From NCBI RefSeq assembly GCF_003024195.1, contig NZ_KZ679041.1, positions 434,001 through 498,000 on the forward strand: a stretch of DNA of 64,000 nucleotides, given 5' to 3'. Made by a program: the position numbers and the translations under genes. The first letter of the stretch is position 1. The number at the start of each line of letters is the position of its first letter. This DNA is from Streptomyces dioscori. GTDB taxonomy: Bacteria > Actinomycetota > Actinomycetes > Streptomycetales > Streptomycetaceae. The notes under the pieces are model-generated. The model saw only the letters and a program-made list of their open reading frames with translations. It did not search any database and had not been told where the DNA came from. Shown piece after piece: positions 24,609 to 33,599 of the stretch.

Positions 24609-24904
24609 GGGGGCGCGGGGAACGGCGCGCCCGGCCCCCACCGTCCCGCAGCCGACGGCCTGCCCGAGCCCCCACCCCCAGGGGCGCGAGGAACTGCGCG
24701 GCCAGCCCCCACCGGTCCGCAGGTAAAAGATTGCGCCGTTCCCCGCGCCCCTGGGGGGTGGGGGTTTGGGTGGTTTGTCGGCCGCGGGACGGTGGGGGGC
24801 TGGCCGCGCAGTTCCTCGCGCCCCTGGGGGGTGGGGGCTTGCGTAGACCGTTAACCGCGGGTTGGTGGGGGCCCGGCGCGCCGTTCCTCGCGCCCCTGGG
24901 CGGG
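24608..24904. repeat. Repeat island, five units, after the MFS gene
   Basis: The gap 24609-25021 contains five units of the GC-rich element at about 24608-24652, 24678-24722, 24728-24756, 24784-24836 and 24857-24904. The first two are in one orientation and the other three in the opposite one. Units 2 and 3 face each other as a long imperfect palindrome around AAAAGATTGCGC. The remaining 117 bases before the next gene should hold its promoter. Confidence 0.8.
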
Positions 24905-25021
24905 GCCCGGGGTGCGCCGGAGGGAATTCGGGGAATGGGGCACATCGGCGTCGGACCCGGACGTACCGTGGTGGGAGTGGTGGCACAGATCTTGCGGACC
25001 GTGGGAGAGAGGGCCTGAGCC

Positions 25022-27472
25022 ATGGACCGTGGCACCGAGAGGGGCAACCCTCCGCACGGGCCCGCCGCGGCGGGGCGGATTCCGCTGGCCGTGGTCGTGG
25101 TGGACCGCGAAGGACTGGTCTCGCACTGGAGCCGCGGCGCCCGCCGCCTCGTCGGCACCACGAGGGAGGAAGCCGTCGGCCGCCCCGTCGTAGACCTGCT
25201 CCCGGTCTCCGGCGCGCTGCCCGAGGACGACGAGGCCGAGCCCTACGGGGCGTACGCCGCGTACGACGGACTCGGCCCCGACCTCGAATCCTCCCTGGAC
25301 GGGCGGCTGTTCTACCCGGCGGCAGGCCGCGCACGGCTGACGGCCGCGGACAGTGACCGGATCGACGTCCTGTGGTGGGCGTACCCACTTGTGGGGCCGG
25401 GGGCCGAGCGCCTGCTGGTCCTCGCCGCCGACGCGGGCGCGCTGCGTCCCGAGGACGCCGGCGTGTCCGGCGCGGGCGCCGCCGTGGAGCGCATCGCGCC
25501 CGGGTTCGCGCTGCACACCGACTTCCCCGGCGCCGAGGACCTGGCCCGCAGGCTGCCCGAGATCCTGCCGAGCATGAGCGTGGGCGAAAGCGCCCGCATC
25601 GTCGCGCAGGTCCTCGAACTGGGCTATCCCGTCCTGGAGTTCAGCCAGAACGACCGGGTCCCCGTCACCCCCGACTGGGGTGTCCCGCGTCGCACCGAGC
25701 GCATGGAGCGCCGGCAGAGGGCGGCTGCCGCGGCCCTGTCGGGCGAGCCCCTGCCGCAGGACGCCGAGCACGAGGACGAGGGCGAGGACCTCGAATACGT
25801 GGCCGTACGCGAGCGGCTGGAGTTCCTGAACGAGGTCAGCGGACGCATCGGCACCTCGCTCGACCTGTCCCGCACCATCGTCGAGGTCAGCCGGGCCGTC
25901 GTCCCGCGCTTCACCGACGTGGCCGGGACCTATCTGCGTGAACAGGTCGTCGCCGGTGAGGGTTTCTCCGACGGTGTGCCCGACACGACCACCATGTGGC
26001 ACCGGGTCGCGCTGGAGCACACGGACGAACCGGGCCGCTGGGACGACGTCGTGCCGGTCGGCGAGGCCATGCCCTTCCCCGCGCACACGCCGTTCTTCCA
26101 GTGCATGACCACCGGCGAACCCGTCCTGGTGCCCCGCATCAGCGAGCAGATGGGCCACATGATCGCCGCGCAGTTCGAGAAGCGCGACATCCGGCCCCTC
26201 ATCACCGGCCGCTCCATGCTGGTCGTGCCCCTCAAGGCCCGCAATGTGGTCCTCGGCTTCATGATCCTGCTGCGGCATCCGGAGCGCGTCGAGTTCAACG
26301 ACATGGACCGCGTCACCGGCGCCGAACTCGCCGCGCGCGCCGGGCTCGTACTCGACAACGCCCGCATGTACACGTACCAGGAGAGTGTCGCCGAGACCCT
26401 CCAGGACAGCATGCTGCCGCACATCGCGCCGCGGATGTCCGGCTGTGACATCGCGACCCGCTATCTGCCGGGCACACTGCTCGGGCGGGTCGGCGGCGAC
26501 TGGTTCGACTCCGTGAAACTGCCCGGCTCGCGCACCGCCCTCGTCGTCGGTGACGTGATGGGCCACGGGCTCAACTCGGCGGCGATGATGGGGCAGTTAC
26601 GGACCGCCGTCCAGACCATGGCGGCCCTCGACCTGCCGCCCGCCCAACTCCTGCGCAACCTCGACGACCTGGCGCAGCGACTCGGCGAGCACTACCTCGC
26701 GACCTGCCTGTACGCGATCTACGACCCCATCGCGAGCGAGCTGGAGATCGCCAACGCGGGCCATATCCCGCCCGTGCTGGTCCGCGCCGAGAACGGCCAC
26801 AGCGATCTGCTGGAACTGCCGACCGGCGCGCCCATCGGGGTCGGCGGGGTGCCCTTCGAGTCCGTACGTGTGCGGGTGGCGCCCGGCGACCGGCTCGTGA
26901 TGTGCACCGACGGTCTGGTCGAGGTGCGCGGCGAGGACATCGGTGTCGGTCTCGCCACGCTCTGCGAGTCCGCGGCCCATCCGGCCGCCTCCATGGACGA
27001 CGCCTGCGACACCATCATCCGGGCGCTCAACACCCGCGGTGGCCGCAAGGACGACGTGGCGCTGCTGATGGCCCGGCTCAACGGCATCGAGCCCGAGGAC
27101 GTCGCCGAGTGGCGGATCGGGCACGACCCCCGGGAGGCCGGCAGGGCGCGTGCGGCGGTCCGTGAGCAGCTCCATGTGTGGGGCCTCGGTTCCGTCGCCG
27201 ACACCGCCGAGCTGCTGGTGAGCGAGCTGGTCACGAACGCGGTGCGGCACTCCCACAGCCGGCCCATCGACCTCAGGCTGGTCCGGGGCGACACGCTGCT
27301 GTGCGAGGTGGACGACGACGATCACACCCTGCCCACGTTGCTCAGTGCGGGGCGGCTCGACGAGTTCGGGCGCGGGATGCGGGTCGTGAGCACGTTGGCG
27401 CGTGAGTGGGGGACGAGTCGGACCAGCTCCGGCAAGACGGTGTGGTTCGAACTGACGTTGCCGCGTCGCTGA
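25022..27472 (+). CDS. Multidomain SpoIIE-type phosphatase: PAS, GAF, PP2C, HATPase
   Basis: The 816-residue protein has a PAS domain (residues 15-75), a GAF domain (about 270-440), a PP2C/SpoIIE domain (about 460-680) with metal sites in GGDWFDS, VGDVMGHG and GRKDDVALL, and a C-terminal RsbW-like HATPase domain with N-box ELVTNAVRHS. It joins phosphatase and anti-sigma-kinase functions, as in OsaC-like regulators, and so could control anti-anti-sigma factors and a SigB-type sigma factor. Codon 526 is TTA (26597-26599), so full-length synthesis may need the bldA tRNA. No partner anti-sigma gene lies next to it. Confidence 0.9.
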   Translation: MDRGTERGNPPHGPAAAGRIPLAVVVVDREGLVSHWSRGARRLVGTTREEAVGRPVVDLLPVSGALPEDDEAEPYGAYAAYDGLGPDLESSLDGRLFYPAAGRARLTAADSDRIDVLWWAYPLVGPGAERLLVLAADAGALRPEDAGVSGAGAAVERIAPGFALHTDFPGAEDLARRLPEILPSMSVGESARIVAQVLELGYPVLEFSQNDRVPVTPDWGVPRRTERMERRQRAAAAALSGEPLPQDAEHEDEGEDLEYVAVRERLEFLNEVSGRIGTSLDLSRTIVEVSRAVVPRFTDVAGTYLREQVVAGEGFSDGVPDTTTMWHRVALEHTDEPGRWDDVVPVGEAMPFPAHTPFFQCMTTGEPVLVPRISEQMGHMIAAQFEKRDIRPLITGRSMLVVPLKARNVVLGFMILLRHPERVEFNDMDRVTGAELAARAGLVLDNARMYTYQESVAETLQDSMLPHIAPRMSGCDIATRYLPGTLLGRVGGDWFDSVKLPGSRTALVVGDVMGHGLNSAAMMGQLRTAVQTMAALDLPPAQLLRNLDDLAQRLGEHYLATCLYAIYDPIASELEIANAGHIPPVLVRAENGHSDLLELPTGAPIGVGGVPFESVRVRVAPGDRLVMCTDGLVEVRGEDIGVGLATLCESAAHPAASMDDACDTIIRALNTRGGRKDDVALLMARLNGIEPEDVAEWRIGHDPREAGRARAAVREQLHVWGLGSVADTAELLVSELVTNAVRHSHSRPIDLRLVRGDTLLCEVDDDDHTLPTLLSAGRLDEFGRGMRVVSTLAREWGTSRTSSGKTVWFELTLPRR

Positions 27473-27500
27473 CGGCTGGGCTGGAAGCGTAGAGATGACT

Positions 27501-27658
27501 CTGCGGGCCGGTGGGGGCGGGCCGCGCAGTTCCCCGCGCCCCTCGGGGCGCGCCCTGCGGGCGCAGCCTCGGCGCTGACCGCTTGGCCGGAGGTGTGGGG
27601 ATGATTCCGCGGGCCGGTGGGGGCGGGCCGCGCAGTTCCCCGCGCCCCTTTCGGGGCG
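27501..27658. repeat. Repeat island, two units, after the SpoIIE-type gene
   Basis: Within the gene-free 27473-27778, two same-orientation units lie at about 27501-27550 and 27607-27658. Both carry the GCGGGCCGGTGGGGGCGGGC arm. Bases 27660-27778 hold the promoter area of the methyltransferase gene. Confidence 0.8.
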
Positions 27659-27778
27659 TAGTCCCGAGCGTGACCGCGTGCTGTGGCGAATGAGGCGTGA
27701 AGGTGTGTGCCGTGTTCTTGTCGGTGTGGGTCCGGCGCGGTAGACCGGACTGCCTGTCACTTTTTCTGGGGAGCCGGC

Positions 27779-28501
27779 ATGAGCGTGACCACTCGGTACA
27801 GGGAGGCCTGGGAAGGCTTCTGGCGGGAGGCCTCCGCCGAGCGGGGAGCCGTCTTCTGGGACGCCGAGCCCGCGCTCACCGCAGGCGTCCATCTCGGCCT
27901 GTTCGAGCCCCACTTGGCGGCTCCGGGGCTGCCCCTCGTGGACCTCGGCTGCGGCAACGGCACCCAGACCCGGTTCCTCGCGGACCGCTATCCGCGGGTC
28001 ATCGGCGCCGACCTGTCGGCCGCGGCCCTCGACCACGCCCGGCTCGCGGACCCGGCCGGCCAGGCCCACTACCGGATGGTCGACGCGGCGGAGCGGGCCG
28101 AGGCCGAGACGCTGCACGCCGAGATAGGCGACGCCAACGTCTACATGCGGGGCGTCCTGCACCAGTGCGAGCCCGCCGACCGGCAGTCGCTCGTCGACGG
28201 TCTGGCCACGCTCGTCGGCGACCGGGGCCGCGCGTTCCTCGTCGAACCGGCCGAGGCGGCCGGTGTCATGCTGCGTGATCTCGCCCGCGGCCCCGGTGGG
28301 CCGCCCGCGAAACTCGCGCCCGTCCTGCGACACGGCATCGCGCCCGGCGAGGTGGTCGACGCCGCCGTGCCGGAGTATCTGCGGGTGGCCGGTCTCGGCG
28401 TCGTGGCGAGGGGGGAACTGCCGCTCGTCACCACGGAGTTCCGGGCCGACGGTTCGCGGATCGAGTTGCCCTCCCTGTGGATGGTCGTGGGGCGCGGCTG
28501 A
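27779..28501 (+). CDS. Class I SAM-dependent methyltransferase
   Basis: The 240-residue protein has the SAM-binding motif VDLGCGNGTQT (about residues 54-64), the acidic loop VIGADLS and YMRGVLHQ at the motif IV position. ATG 27779 has GGGGAG at a good distance, so the 24 extra upstream in-frame residues are rejected. Substrate unknown. It resembles small-molecule methyltransferases such as those of natural-product or menaquinone-like pathways, but no neighbour supports either. Confidence 0.8.
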   Translation: MSVTTRYREAWEGFWREASAERGAVFWDAEPALTAGVHLGLFEPHLAAPGLPLVDLGCGNGTQTRFLADRYPRVIGADLSAAALDHARLADPAGQAHYRMVDAAERAEAETLHAEIGDANVYMRGVLHQCEPADRQSLVDGLATLVGDRGRAFLVEPAEAAGVMLRDLARGPGGPPAKLAPVLRHGIAPGEVVDAAVPEYLRVAGLGVVARGELPLVTTEFRADGSRIELPSLWMVVGRG

Positions 28502-28509
28502 GGGGTTGG

Positions 28510-28535
28510 TGGAAGTCGTTCCAAGTCTCCTGGAA
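28510..28535. promoter_or_regulatory. Three TGGAA half-sites upstream of the GH76 gene
   Basis: TGGAA-GTCG-TTCCA overlaps TTCCA-AGTCTCC-TGGAA, giving two inverted repeats sharing one arm. A TTGACA at 28555-28560 follows, though without a good -10 at normal spacing. The set may be an operator for a sugar-responsive regulator. Confidence 0.3.
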
Positions 28536-28640
28536 GTTCGGTCGTAGGTGGCGTTTGACATGGGCACGATCTAAAAGGCGGTTCCCCGGCAGGCCGCCAC
28601 CGCCCTTCCGCGCACGGCTTCCCCAGAGAGGCGATACGTC

Positions 28641-30500
28641 ATGGCGGCACGCCACCACCCCCTCGTCGGCGGACTCCTGGCCCTGTTCCTGGCCCTGACC
28701 GGCCTGATCGCTCTTCCCCCTGCCCCCGCTCATGCCGCGACACCGGTCTGCGCCCTGGTGTGCGACACGCTCGACCCCTCCAAGGCGCAGCAGGACACCT
28801 TCCCGGTGCCGAACAGGACCATCAACGGCAGAACCGTGCGGCTGCACGTCTCCGACCCGGACAGCGCCGCCTGGGCGAGCATCGACAACGGCGTGGCGGG
28901 CGACGCGGTCTGGCTGGACCGCTCCTGGGACCGGGGTGCCACCTGGGAGGGCCTGCTCGGCAGGGCGAGCGTCCCCGGGTCGTGGACCGGCACCCGCACA
29001 CTCATGTACAACATCACCGACCCGGTCGCGCACCGGCGTGGCTGGATCCGCGCCTGCGGCGACGCCGCCGGGGTGACCTGCACCGACTGGGTGTACCCGA
29101 AGGTGTGCGACGGCACGTCCTGTGACGGCGCCGACCCCGCCACGGCGGCCGGCGACGACACCCCGGTCCCCGCCACCACGCTCTTCGGCCGCACCATCAG
29201 CCTGCACGTCGACCAGCGCGGCGGCATGGCCTGGGGTGTGATCTCCGGCGGCGGCGCGGGCGACGAGATATGGCTGGACCGCTCCTGGGACGGCGGCGCG
29301 AGCCATCCCGAGGGCTCCTCCCTCGGCCGTACGAGCGTGTCCTCCGGGGTCACTTCCACCCGGACCGCCCTGTTCGCCACCAGGGACCCGCGCGGCCTGC
29401 TGTACGGCGGGGCGGTCCGCGCCTGCGGTCGTGAGGCCGCCCACCAGGAGGGCAGCTGCACGGCCTGGGCCCGGCCCGCACCGACCCGGGTGCGCGGCGC
29501 GGCGGACGCGCTGATGGCCTCGTACCAGACCAACGAGGGCTGGTGGCGCAGCAGTTGGTGGAACTCCGCCGTCGCGCTCACCTCGGTGATCGACTTCGCC
29601 GAGCAGAGCGGGCGGCACGACTACGACTGGGTGATCGCCCGCACCTACGAACAGAACCGGGGCGTCTTCCCCGCGGGCGGGCGCAGCTCGGACCCGATCG
29701 AGGGCCACTTCATCAGCCGGGCGATCGACGACGCCGGCTGGTGGGCCATCGCCTGGCTGGCGGCGTACGACTACACAGGTGACCGGCGCTATCTGGAGGA
29801 AGCGGTCACCATCACCGACTACGTCCACCAGTACTGGGACACGCGCACCTGTGGCGGCGGTGTGTGGTGGGACCGGGAGCGCACCTACAAGAACGCCGTG
29901 ACCAACGGGCTCTATCTGTGGCTCACCACCTCGCTGCACCAGCGGATCAGCGGCGACACCGTGTGGGGCGCCCGCGCGACCACGGTCGCGGACTGGTACC
30001 TCGCCAGCGGGATGATCAACTCCTCGGGCCTCGTCAACGACGGGATCACCTCGGGCTGCGCCAACAACGGCCAGACCGTGTGGAGTTACAACCAGGGACT
30101 CGCCATCGGCGCCTTCACGCAGCTGTGGCGGTCGACGGGGAGCACCCGGTACCTGGACACGGCCGAGCGGCTGGCCGACACCGCGATCTCCTCACCGGCA
30201 CTGACCCGTGGAGGCGTACTGACCGAGTCCTGCGACCTCGGCACGGCCTCCTGCGACGACAACCAGAAGCAGTTCAAGGGCATCTTCGTACGGCACCTCG
30301 CCGACCTCGCGGACGCCACGGCCTCGACCTCCTACAAGGCGTACATCACCAAGCAGGCCGACTCGATCTGGACGAACGACCGGGACGCGCTCAACCGCCT
30401 CGGTCAGCGCTGGTCGGGCGCCGCGCCCAACGTCTCGGACTGGCGCACCCAGGCGAGCGCCCTGGAGGCGTTGACGGCCGCCGGACGGCTGTCGGGCTGA
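28641..30500 (+). CDS. Secreted glycoside hydrolase family 76 (alpha-1,6-mannanase-like)
   Basis: The 619-residue precursor has a signal peptide (LLALFLALTGLIALPPAPAHA). Two repeated N-terminal domains follow (about residues 35-155 and 160-285), each with a LHV...AW...IWLDRSWD motif and paired Cys. The GH76 catalytic domain spans about 290-610 and has the catalytic Asp pair at 363-364 in RAIDDAGWWAIAW. It would cut alpha-1,6-mannan chains, such as fungal cell-wall mannan. The N-terminal duplicate is probably a beta-sandwich binding module. Half-sites TGGAA upstream may control it. Confidence 0.85.
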   Translation: MAARHHPLVGGLLALFLALTGLIALPPAPAHAATPVCALVCDTLDPSKAQQDTFPVPNRTINGRTVRLHVSDPDSAAWASIDNGVAGDAVWLDRSWDRGATWEGLLGRASVPGSWTGTRTLMYNITDPVAHRRGWIRACGDAAGVTCTDWVYPKVCDGTSCDGADPATAAGDDTPVPATTLFGRTISLHVDQRGGMAWGVISGGGAGDEIWLDRSWDGGASHPEGSSLGRTSVSSGVTSTRTALFATRDPRGLLYGGAVRACGREAAHQEGSCTAWARPAPTRVRGAADALMASYQTNEGWWRSSWWNSAVALTSVIDFAEQSGRHDYDWVIARTYEQNRGVFPAGGRSSDPIEGHFISRAIDDAGWWAIAWLAAYDYTGDRRYLEEAVTITDYVHQYWDTRTCGGGVWWDRERTYKNAVTNGLYLWLTTSLHQRISGDTVWGARATTVADWYLASGMINSSGLVNDGITSGCANNGQTVWSYNQGLAIGAFTQLWRSTGSTRYLDTAERLADTAISSPALTRGGVLTESCDLGTASCDDNQKQFKGIFVRHLADLADATASTSYKAYITKQADSIWTNDRDALNRLGQRWSGAAPNVSDWRTQASALEALTAAGRLSG

Positions 30501-30548
30501 GGGCGGGCGTGGCGGGGCTGTGCGAAGGGGGGTGTGCATCCGCAGAGG

Positions 30549-30559
30549 TATGTGACATA
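30549..30559. promoter_or_regulatory. Palindrome overlapping the start of the hydroxyproline operon, candidate GntR site
   Basis: TATGT-G-ACATA is a perfect 5-bp inverted repeat whose right arm overlaps a -10-like CATATT (30556-30561). The first gene starts 6 nt after that box with no Shine-Dalgarno, so transcription and translation may begin together. The TGT-N-ACA core resembles sites of FadR/FCD-type GntR proteins, and such a gene ends the cluster. Confidence 0.45.
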
Positions 30560-30567
30560 TTACTGAC

Positions 30568-31812
30568 GTGAGCAACTCGCTGACCTGCGATGTCGTGGTC
30601 GTCGGGGCCGGAATGGTAGGGGCGGCGACCGCCCTGTACGCGGCTCGGGCGGGGCTGAGTGCCGTTCTGGTGGACCGTGGTCCGGTGGCGGGCGGCACCA
30701 CCGGCTCCGGCGAGGGCAACCTCCTCGTCTCCGACAAGGAACCCGGCCCCGAACTCGAACTCGCCCTGCTCTCGGGCCGGTTGTGGGCCGATCTCGCCGC
30801 CGAGCCCGGCGTGGGCGAGTCCGTCGAGTACGAGGCCAAGGGCGGCCTCGTCGTCGCTTCCGCGCCGGCGGGGCTGGCGGCGCTGGAGGAACTGGCCGCC
30901 GCACAGCGCTCGGCCGGGGTCCGGGCCGAGTCCGTCGGCCCGGACCAGCTCCACGACCTCGAACCGTACTTGGCGCACGGCCTCGCGGGTGGCGTGCTCT
31001 ATCCGCAGGACGCCCAGGTCATGCCGACGCTCGCGGCAGCCCGGCTCGTCCGGCTCGCCCGTACGGCCGGCGCCTCGCTGCGGACCGGCCGGACGGTCAC
31101 GGACGTGCTGCGTACGGCGTCCGGGGCGGTGCGCGGAGTCCGTACCTCGCACGGCGACATTTACGCGCCCGCGGTCGTCAACGCGGCCGGGACCTGGGGC
31201 GGGGAACTGGCCGCGCTGGCCGGGGTGTCCCTGCCCGTCCTGCCCCGGCGCGGCTTCGTCCTCGTCACCGAACCCTTGCCGCGCCGGGTGCGCCACAAGG
31301 TGTACGCGGCGGACTACGTGGCCGACGTGGCCAGCGACTCGGCGGCGCTGCAGACCTCCCCGGTGGTCGAGGGAACGGCGGCGGGCCCCGTCCTGATCGG
31401 TGCCAGCCGGGAACGGGTCGGCTTCGACCGCTCCTTCTCGCTGCCCGTCACCCGCGAACTGGCGGCCGGCGCGACCCGGCTGTTCCCCTTCCTGGCGGAG
31501 GTGCGGGCGATGCGCGCCTACCTCGGTTTCCGTCCGTACATGCCCGACCACCTGCCCGCCGTCGGGCCTGACGCGCGGGTGCCCGGCCTCTTCCACGCGT
31601 GCGGGCACGAGGGCGCGGGCATCGGACTCGCCACCGGCACCGGGCACTTGATCGCCCAGGTGCTGGCGGGCGGGACGCCCGATCTTGATCTCGCGCCGTT
31701 CCGCCCCGACCGCTTTCCCGATGCCGATGCCGATGCCGACGCCGGTGGTGCCGGTGGCGCCCCTGCTTCCGATCCCGCCTCCGCCTCCGCTTCCGAGGGG
31801 TTCTGCCCGTGA
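30568..31812 (+). CDS. FAD-dependent D-amino-acid dehydrogenase, probable cis-4-hydroxy-D-proline dehydrogenase large subunit
   Basis: The 414-residue protein has an N-terminal FAD motif VVVVGAGMVGAATALYA and the DAO fold, ending with CGHEGAGIGLATGTG near residue 350. With the next two genes it forms a three-part dehydrogenase like LhpB-LhpF-LhpE, which oxidises cis-4-hydroxy-D-proline to pyrroline-4-hydroxy-2-carboxylate. The last 30 residues are a low-complexity Asp/Ala/Ser tail (PDADADADAGG), encoded by GATGCC repeats at about 31718-31745. The GTG start is 8 nt after a palindrome. It overlaps the small ferredoxin-like gene by 4 nt. D-proline or sarcosine are alternative substrates. Confidence 0.82.
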   Translation: MSNSLTCDVVVVGAGMVGAATALYAARAGLSAVLVDRGPVAGGTTGSGEGNLLVSDKEPGPELELALLSGRLWADLAAEPGVGESVEYEAKGGLVVASAPAGLAALEELAAAQRSAGVRAESVGPDQLHDLEPYLAHGLAGGVLYPQDAQVMPTLAAARLVRLARTAGASLRTGRTVTDVLRTASGAVRGVRTSHGDIYAPAVVNAAGTWGGELAALAGVSLPVLPRRGFVLVTEPLPRRVRHKVYAADYVADVASDSAALQTSPVVEGTAAGPVLIGASRERVGFDRSFSLPVTRELAAGATRLFPFLAEVRAMRAYLGFRPYMPDHLPAVGPDARVPGLFHACGHEGAGIGLATGTGHLIAQVLAGGTPDLDLAPFRPDRFPDADADADAGGAGGAPASDPASASASEGFCP

Positions 31813-32117
31813 CGCCGCGTACTCCCCTGAGGCTGGTCCGGGCGCGGCCCGAACCGCCGTTCACGGTCACGTTCGACGAGCGGGAGCTGGCCGTTCTCCC
31901 CGGTCAGACCATCGCGGCCGCCCTGTGGTCCGCGGGTGTCCTGTCCTGGCGCACCACCCGGGGGAGCGGTGAGCCACGCGGCGTCTTCTGCGGGATCGGG
32001 GTGTGCTTCGACTGTCTGCTGACCGTCAACGGGCGCCCCAACCAACGGGCTTGCCTGGTACGGGCGGAACCGGGTGACGTGATCCGAACCCAGGAAGGGA
32101 CCGGCCGGCATGAGTGA
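31809..32117 (+). CDS. Small [2Fe-2S] subunit of the D-hydroxyproline dehydrogenase
   Basis: The 102-residue protein contains the ferredoxin-type cluster motif CGIGVCFDC with a fourth Cys about 15 residues on (RACLVR). It matches the small 2Fe-2S subunit (LhpF / HcnA-like) that moves electrons between the two flavoprotein subunits. It overlaps the genes on both sides (4 nt upstream, 8 nt downstream), which supports a fixed complex. Confidence 0.85.
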   Translation: MTPRTPLRLVRARPEPPFTVTFDERELAVLPGQTIAAALWSAGVLSWRTTRGSGEPRGVFCGIGVCFDCLLTVNGRPNQRACLVRAEPGDVIRTQEGTGRHE

Positions 32118-33504
32118 ACGACCCCGCCTCGCGGTGATCGGCGCCGGACCCGCCGGGCTGGTCGCCTCCCTCGCCGCTGCCGCACGCGGTGTGGCGGTGA
32201 CCCTCGTGGACGCGGCTCCGCAGGCCGGCGGCCAGTTCTACCGGCAGCCCGCCGCCGGGCTCGGCGCCCGCCGTCCCAGCGCCCTGCACCATCAGTGGCG
32301 CACCTGGGAGCGGCTCCGTGACGGACTGGCGGCGCAGGTCGGAGCGGGGCGGATCACACACCTGACAGAACATCATGTGTGGTGTGTGGAGCGGGAGTCG
32401 GCCTCCTTCGCCGTGCACGCTCTGCTCGGGCCCGAGGAGGAGGAGTCCGTCGTGGTCCGGGCCGACGCCGTGCTCCTCGCGACCGGCGGCTACGAGAAGG
32501 TGCTGCCGTTCCCCGGCTGGACCCTCCCCGGAGTCGTCACCGCGGGCGGGGCGCAGGCCATGCTGAAGAGCGGACTCGTGCTGCCGGGCCGAACCGCCGT
32601 GGTCGCCGGTACGGGGCCGCTGCTGATGCCCGTGGCCGTCGGACTGGCCGCGGCCGGGGCGAAGGTGGCCGCCCTCGTGGAATCCGCCGACCCGAAGGAC
32701 TACGTACGGCATGCGAGGGTCCTTGCCGCCCATCCGGACAAGCTCGCCGAAGGTGCCTGGTACGCCGCCGAGTTGGTGCGCCGCCGGGTCAAGGTCCATG
32801 TCCGTCACACCGTCGTCGCGGCGCACGGGACCGACCGGCTCGAAGCCGTGACCGTGGGCGCGCTCGACACCGACGGGCGGGTCAGGGAGGGCAGTGAGTG
32901 GCGCGTTCCCTGCGACAGCCTCGCCGTCGGACACGGCATGCTGCCGCACACCGACCTCGCCGAGACGCTGGGCTGCCGTCTCGACGGGGTGAACGTCGCC
33001 GTGGACGACGAACAGCGCACCGACGTACCGGGCGTCTGGGCCGCCGGTGAGAGCACCGGGATCGGCGGCGCCGCGCTCTCGCTGGCCGAGGGCCGGATCG
33101 CGGGCCTGTCCATCGCGGCGCGGCTCGACTCCCGTGCGCCTGAGCCACGTTCCTACGTGTCGGCCGCCAAGTCGCGTGCCGGGTTGCGGGAGTTCTTCGC
33201 CGCTGTCGACACCGTCTGTACGCCGACCGATCGTTGGGTGGAGCGGGTCGGTGACGACACCCTCGTGTGCCGGTGCGAGGAGGTGCCCGCCGCCGCGATC
33301 CGGGAGGCCGTCGACGAACTCGGCGCGTCGGACGTACGTACCGTGAAACTGCTGACCCGGGCTGGGATGGGCTGGTGCCAGGGCCGGATGTGCGGTCCCG
33401 CGGTGGCGGGGCTCGCGGGGTGCCCGCCGACACCGGCACGGCGGCCCTTCGCGCGGCCGGTGCCGCTCGGTGTGCTGGCGCGCGAGCCCGGTGAAGGTTT
33501 GTGA
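32110..33504 (+). CDS. NAD(P)/FAD oxidoreductase with C-terminal [2Fe-2S] domain, D-hydroxyproline dehydrogenase subunit
   Basis: The 464-residue protein has the FAD motif VIGAGPAGLVASLAA, a second nucleotide motif around VVAGTGPLLMPVA (residues 160-180), the FAD-closing WAAGESTGIGGA, and a C-terminal BFD-like cluster with Cys in CRCEEVP and CQGRMCGPA. This matches LhpE / HcnB-like subunits of D-hydroxyproline dehydrogenase. Its start overlaps the small subunit gene by 8 nt, and the following deaminase gene begins within 100 nt. Electrons probably leave to the respiratory chain. Confidence 0.84.
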   Translation: MSERPRLAVIGAGPAGLVASLAAAARGVAVTLVDAAPQAGGQFYRQPAAGLGARRPSALHHQWRTWERLRDGLAAQVGAGRITHLTEHHVWCVERESASFAVHALLGPEEEESVVVRADAVLLATGGYEKVLPFPGWTLPGVVTAGGAQAMLKSGLVLPGRTAVVAGTGPLLMPVAVGLAAAGAKVAALVESADPKDYVRHARVLAAHPDKLAEGAWYAAELVRRRVKVHVRHTVVAAHGTDRLEAVTVGALDTDGRVREGSEWRVPCDSLAVGHGMLPHTDLAETLGCRLDGVNVAVDDEQRTDVPGVWAAGESTGIGGAALSLAEGRIAGLSIAARLDSRAPEPRSYVSAAKSRAGLREFFAAVDTVCTPTDRWVERVGDDTLVCRCEEVPAAAIREAVDELGASDVRTVKLLTRAGMGWCQGRMCGPAVAGLAGCPPTPARRPFARPVPLGVLAREPGEGL

Positions 33505-33599
33505 CCTGCCTGACCTCGCTCGACGCGCGAACTGCCACGGGACCTTCTGACGAGCACGCTTCCATGCCCCATGACTCCAAGGATCGGACGGGATCCCTC

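Noticed and set aside
24608..24904. Repeat islands considered as insertion sequence remnants
   Set aside because: No transposase fragment, target duplication or IS-type terminal repeats are visible. The units fit a short palindromic element.
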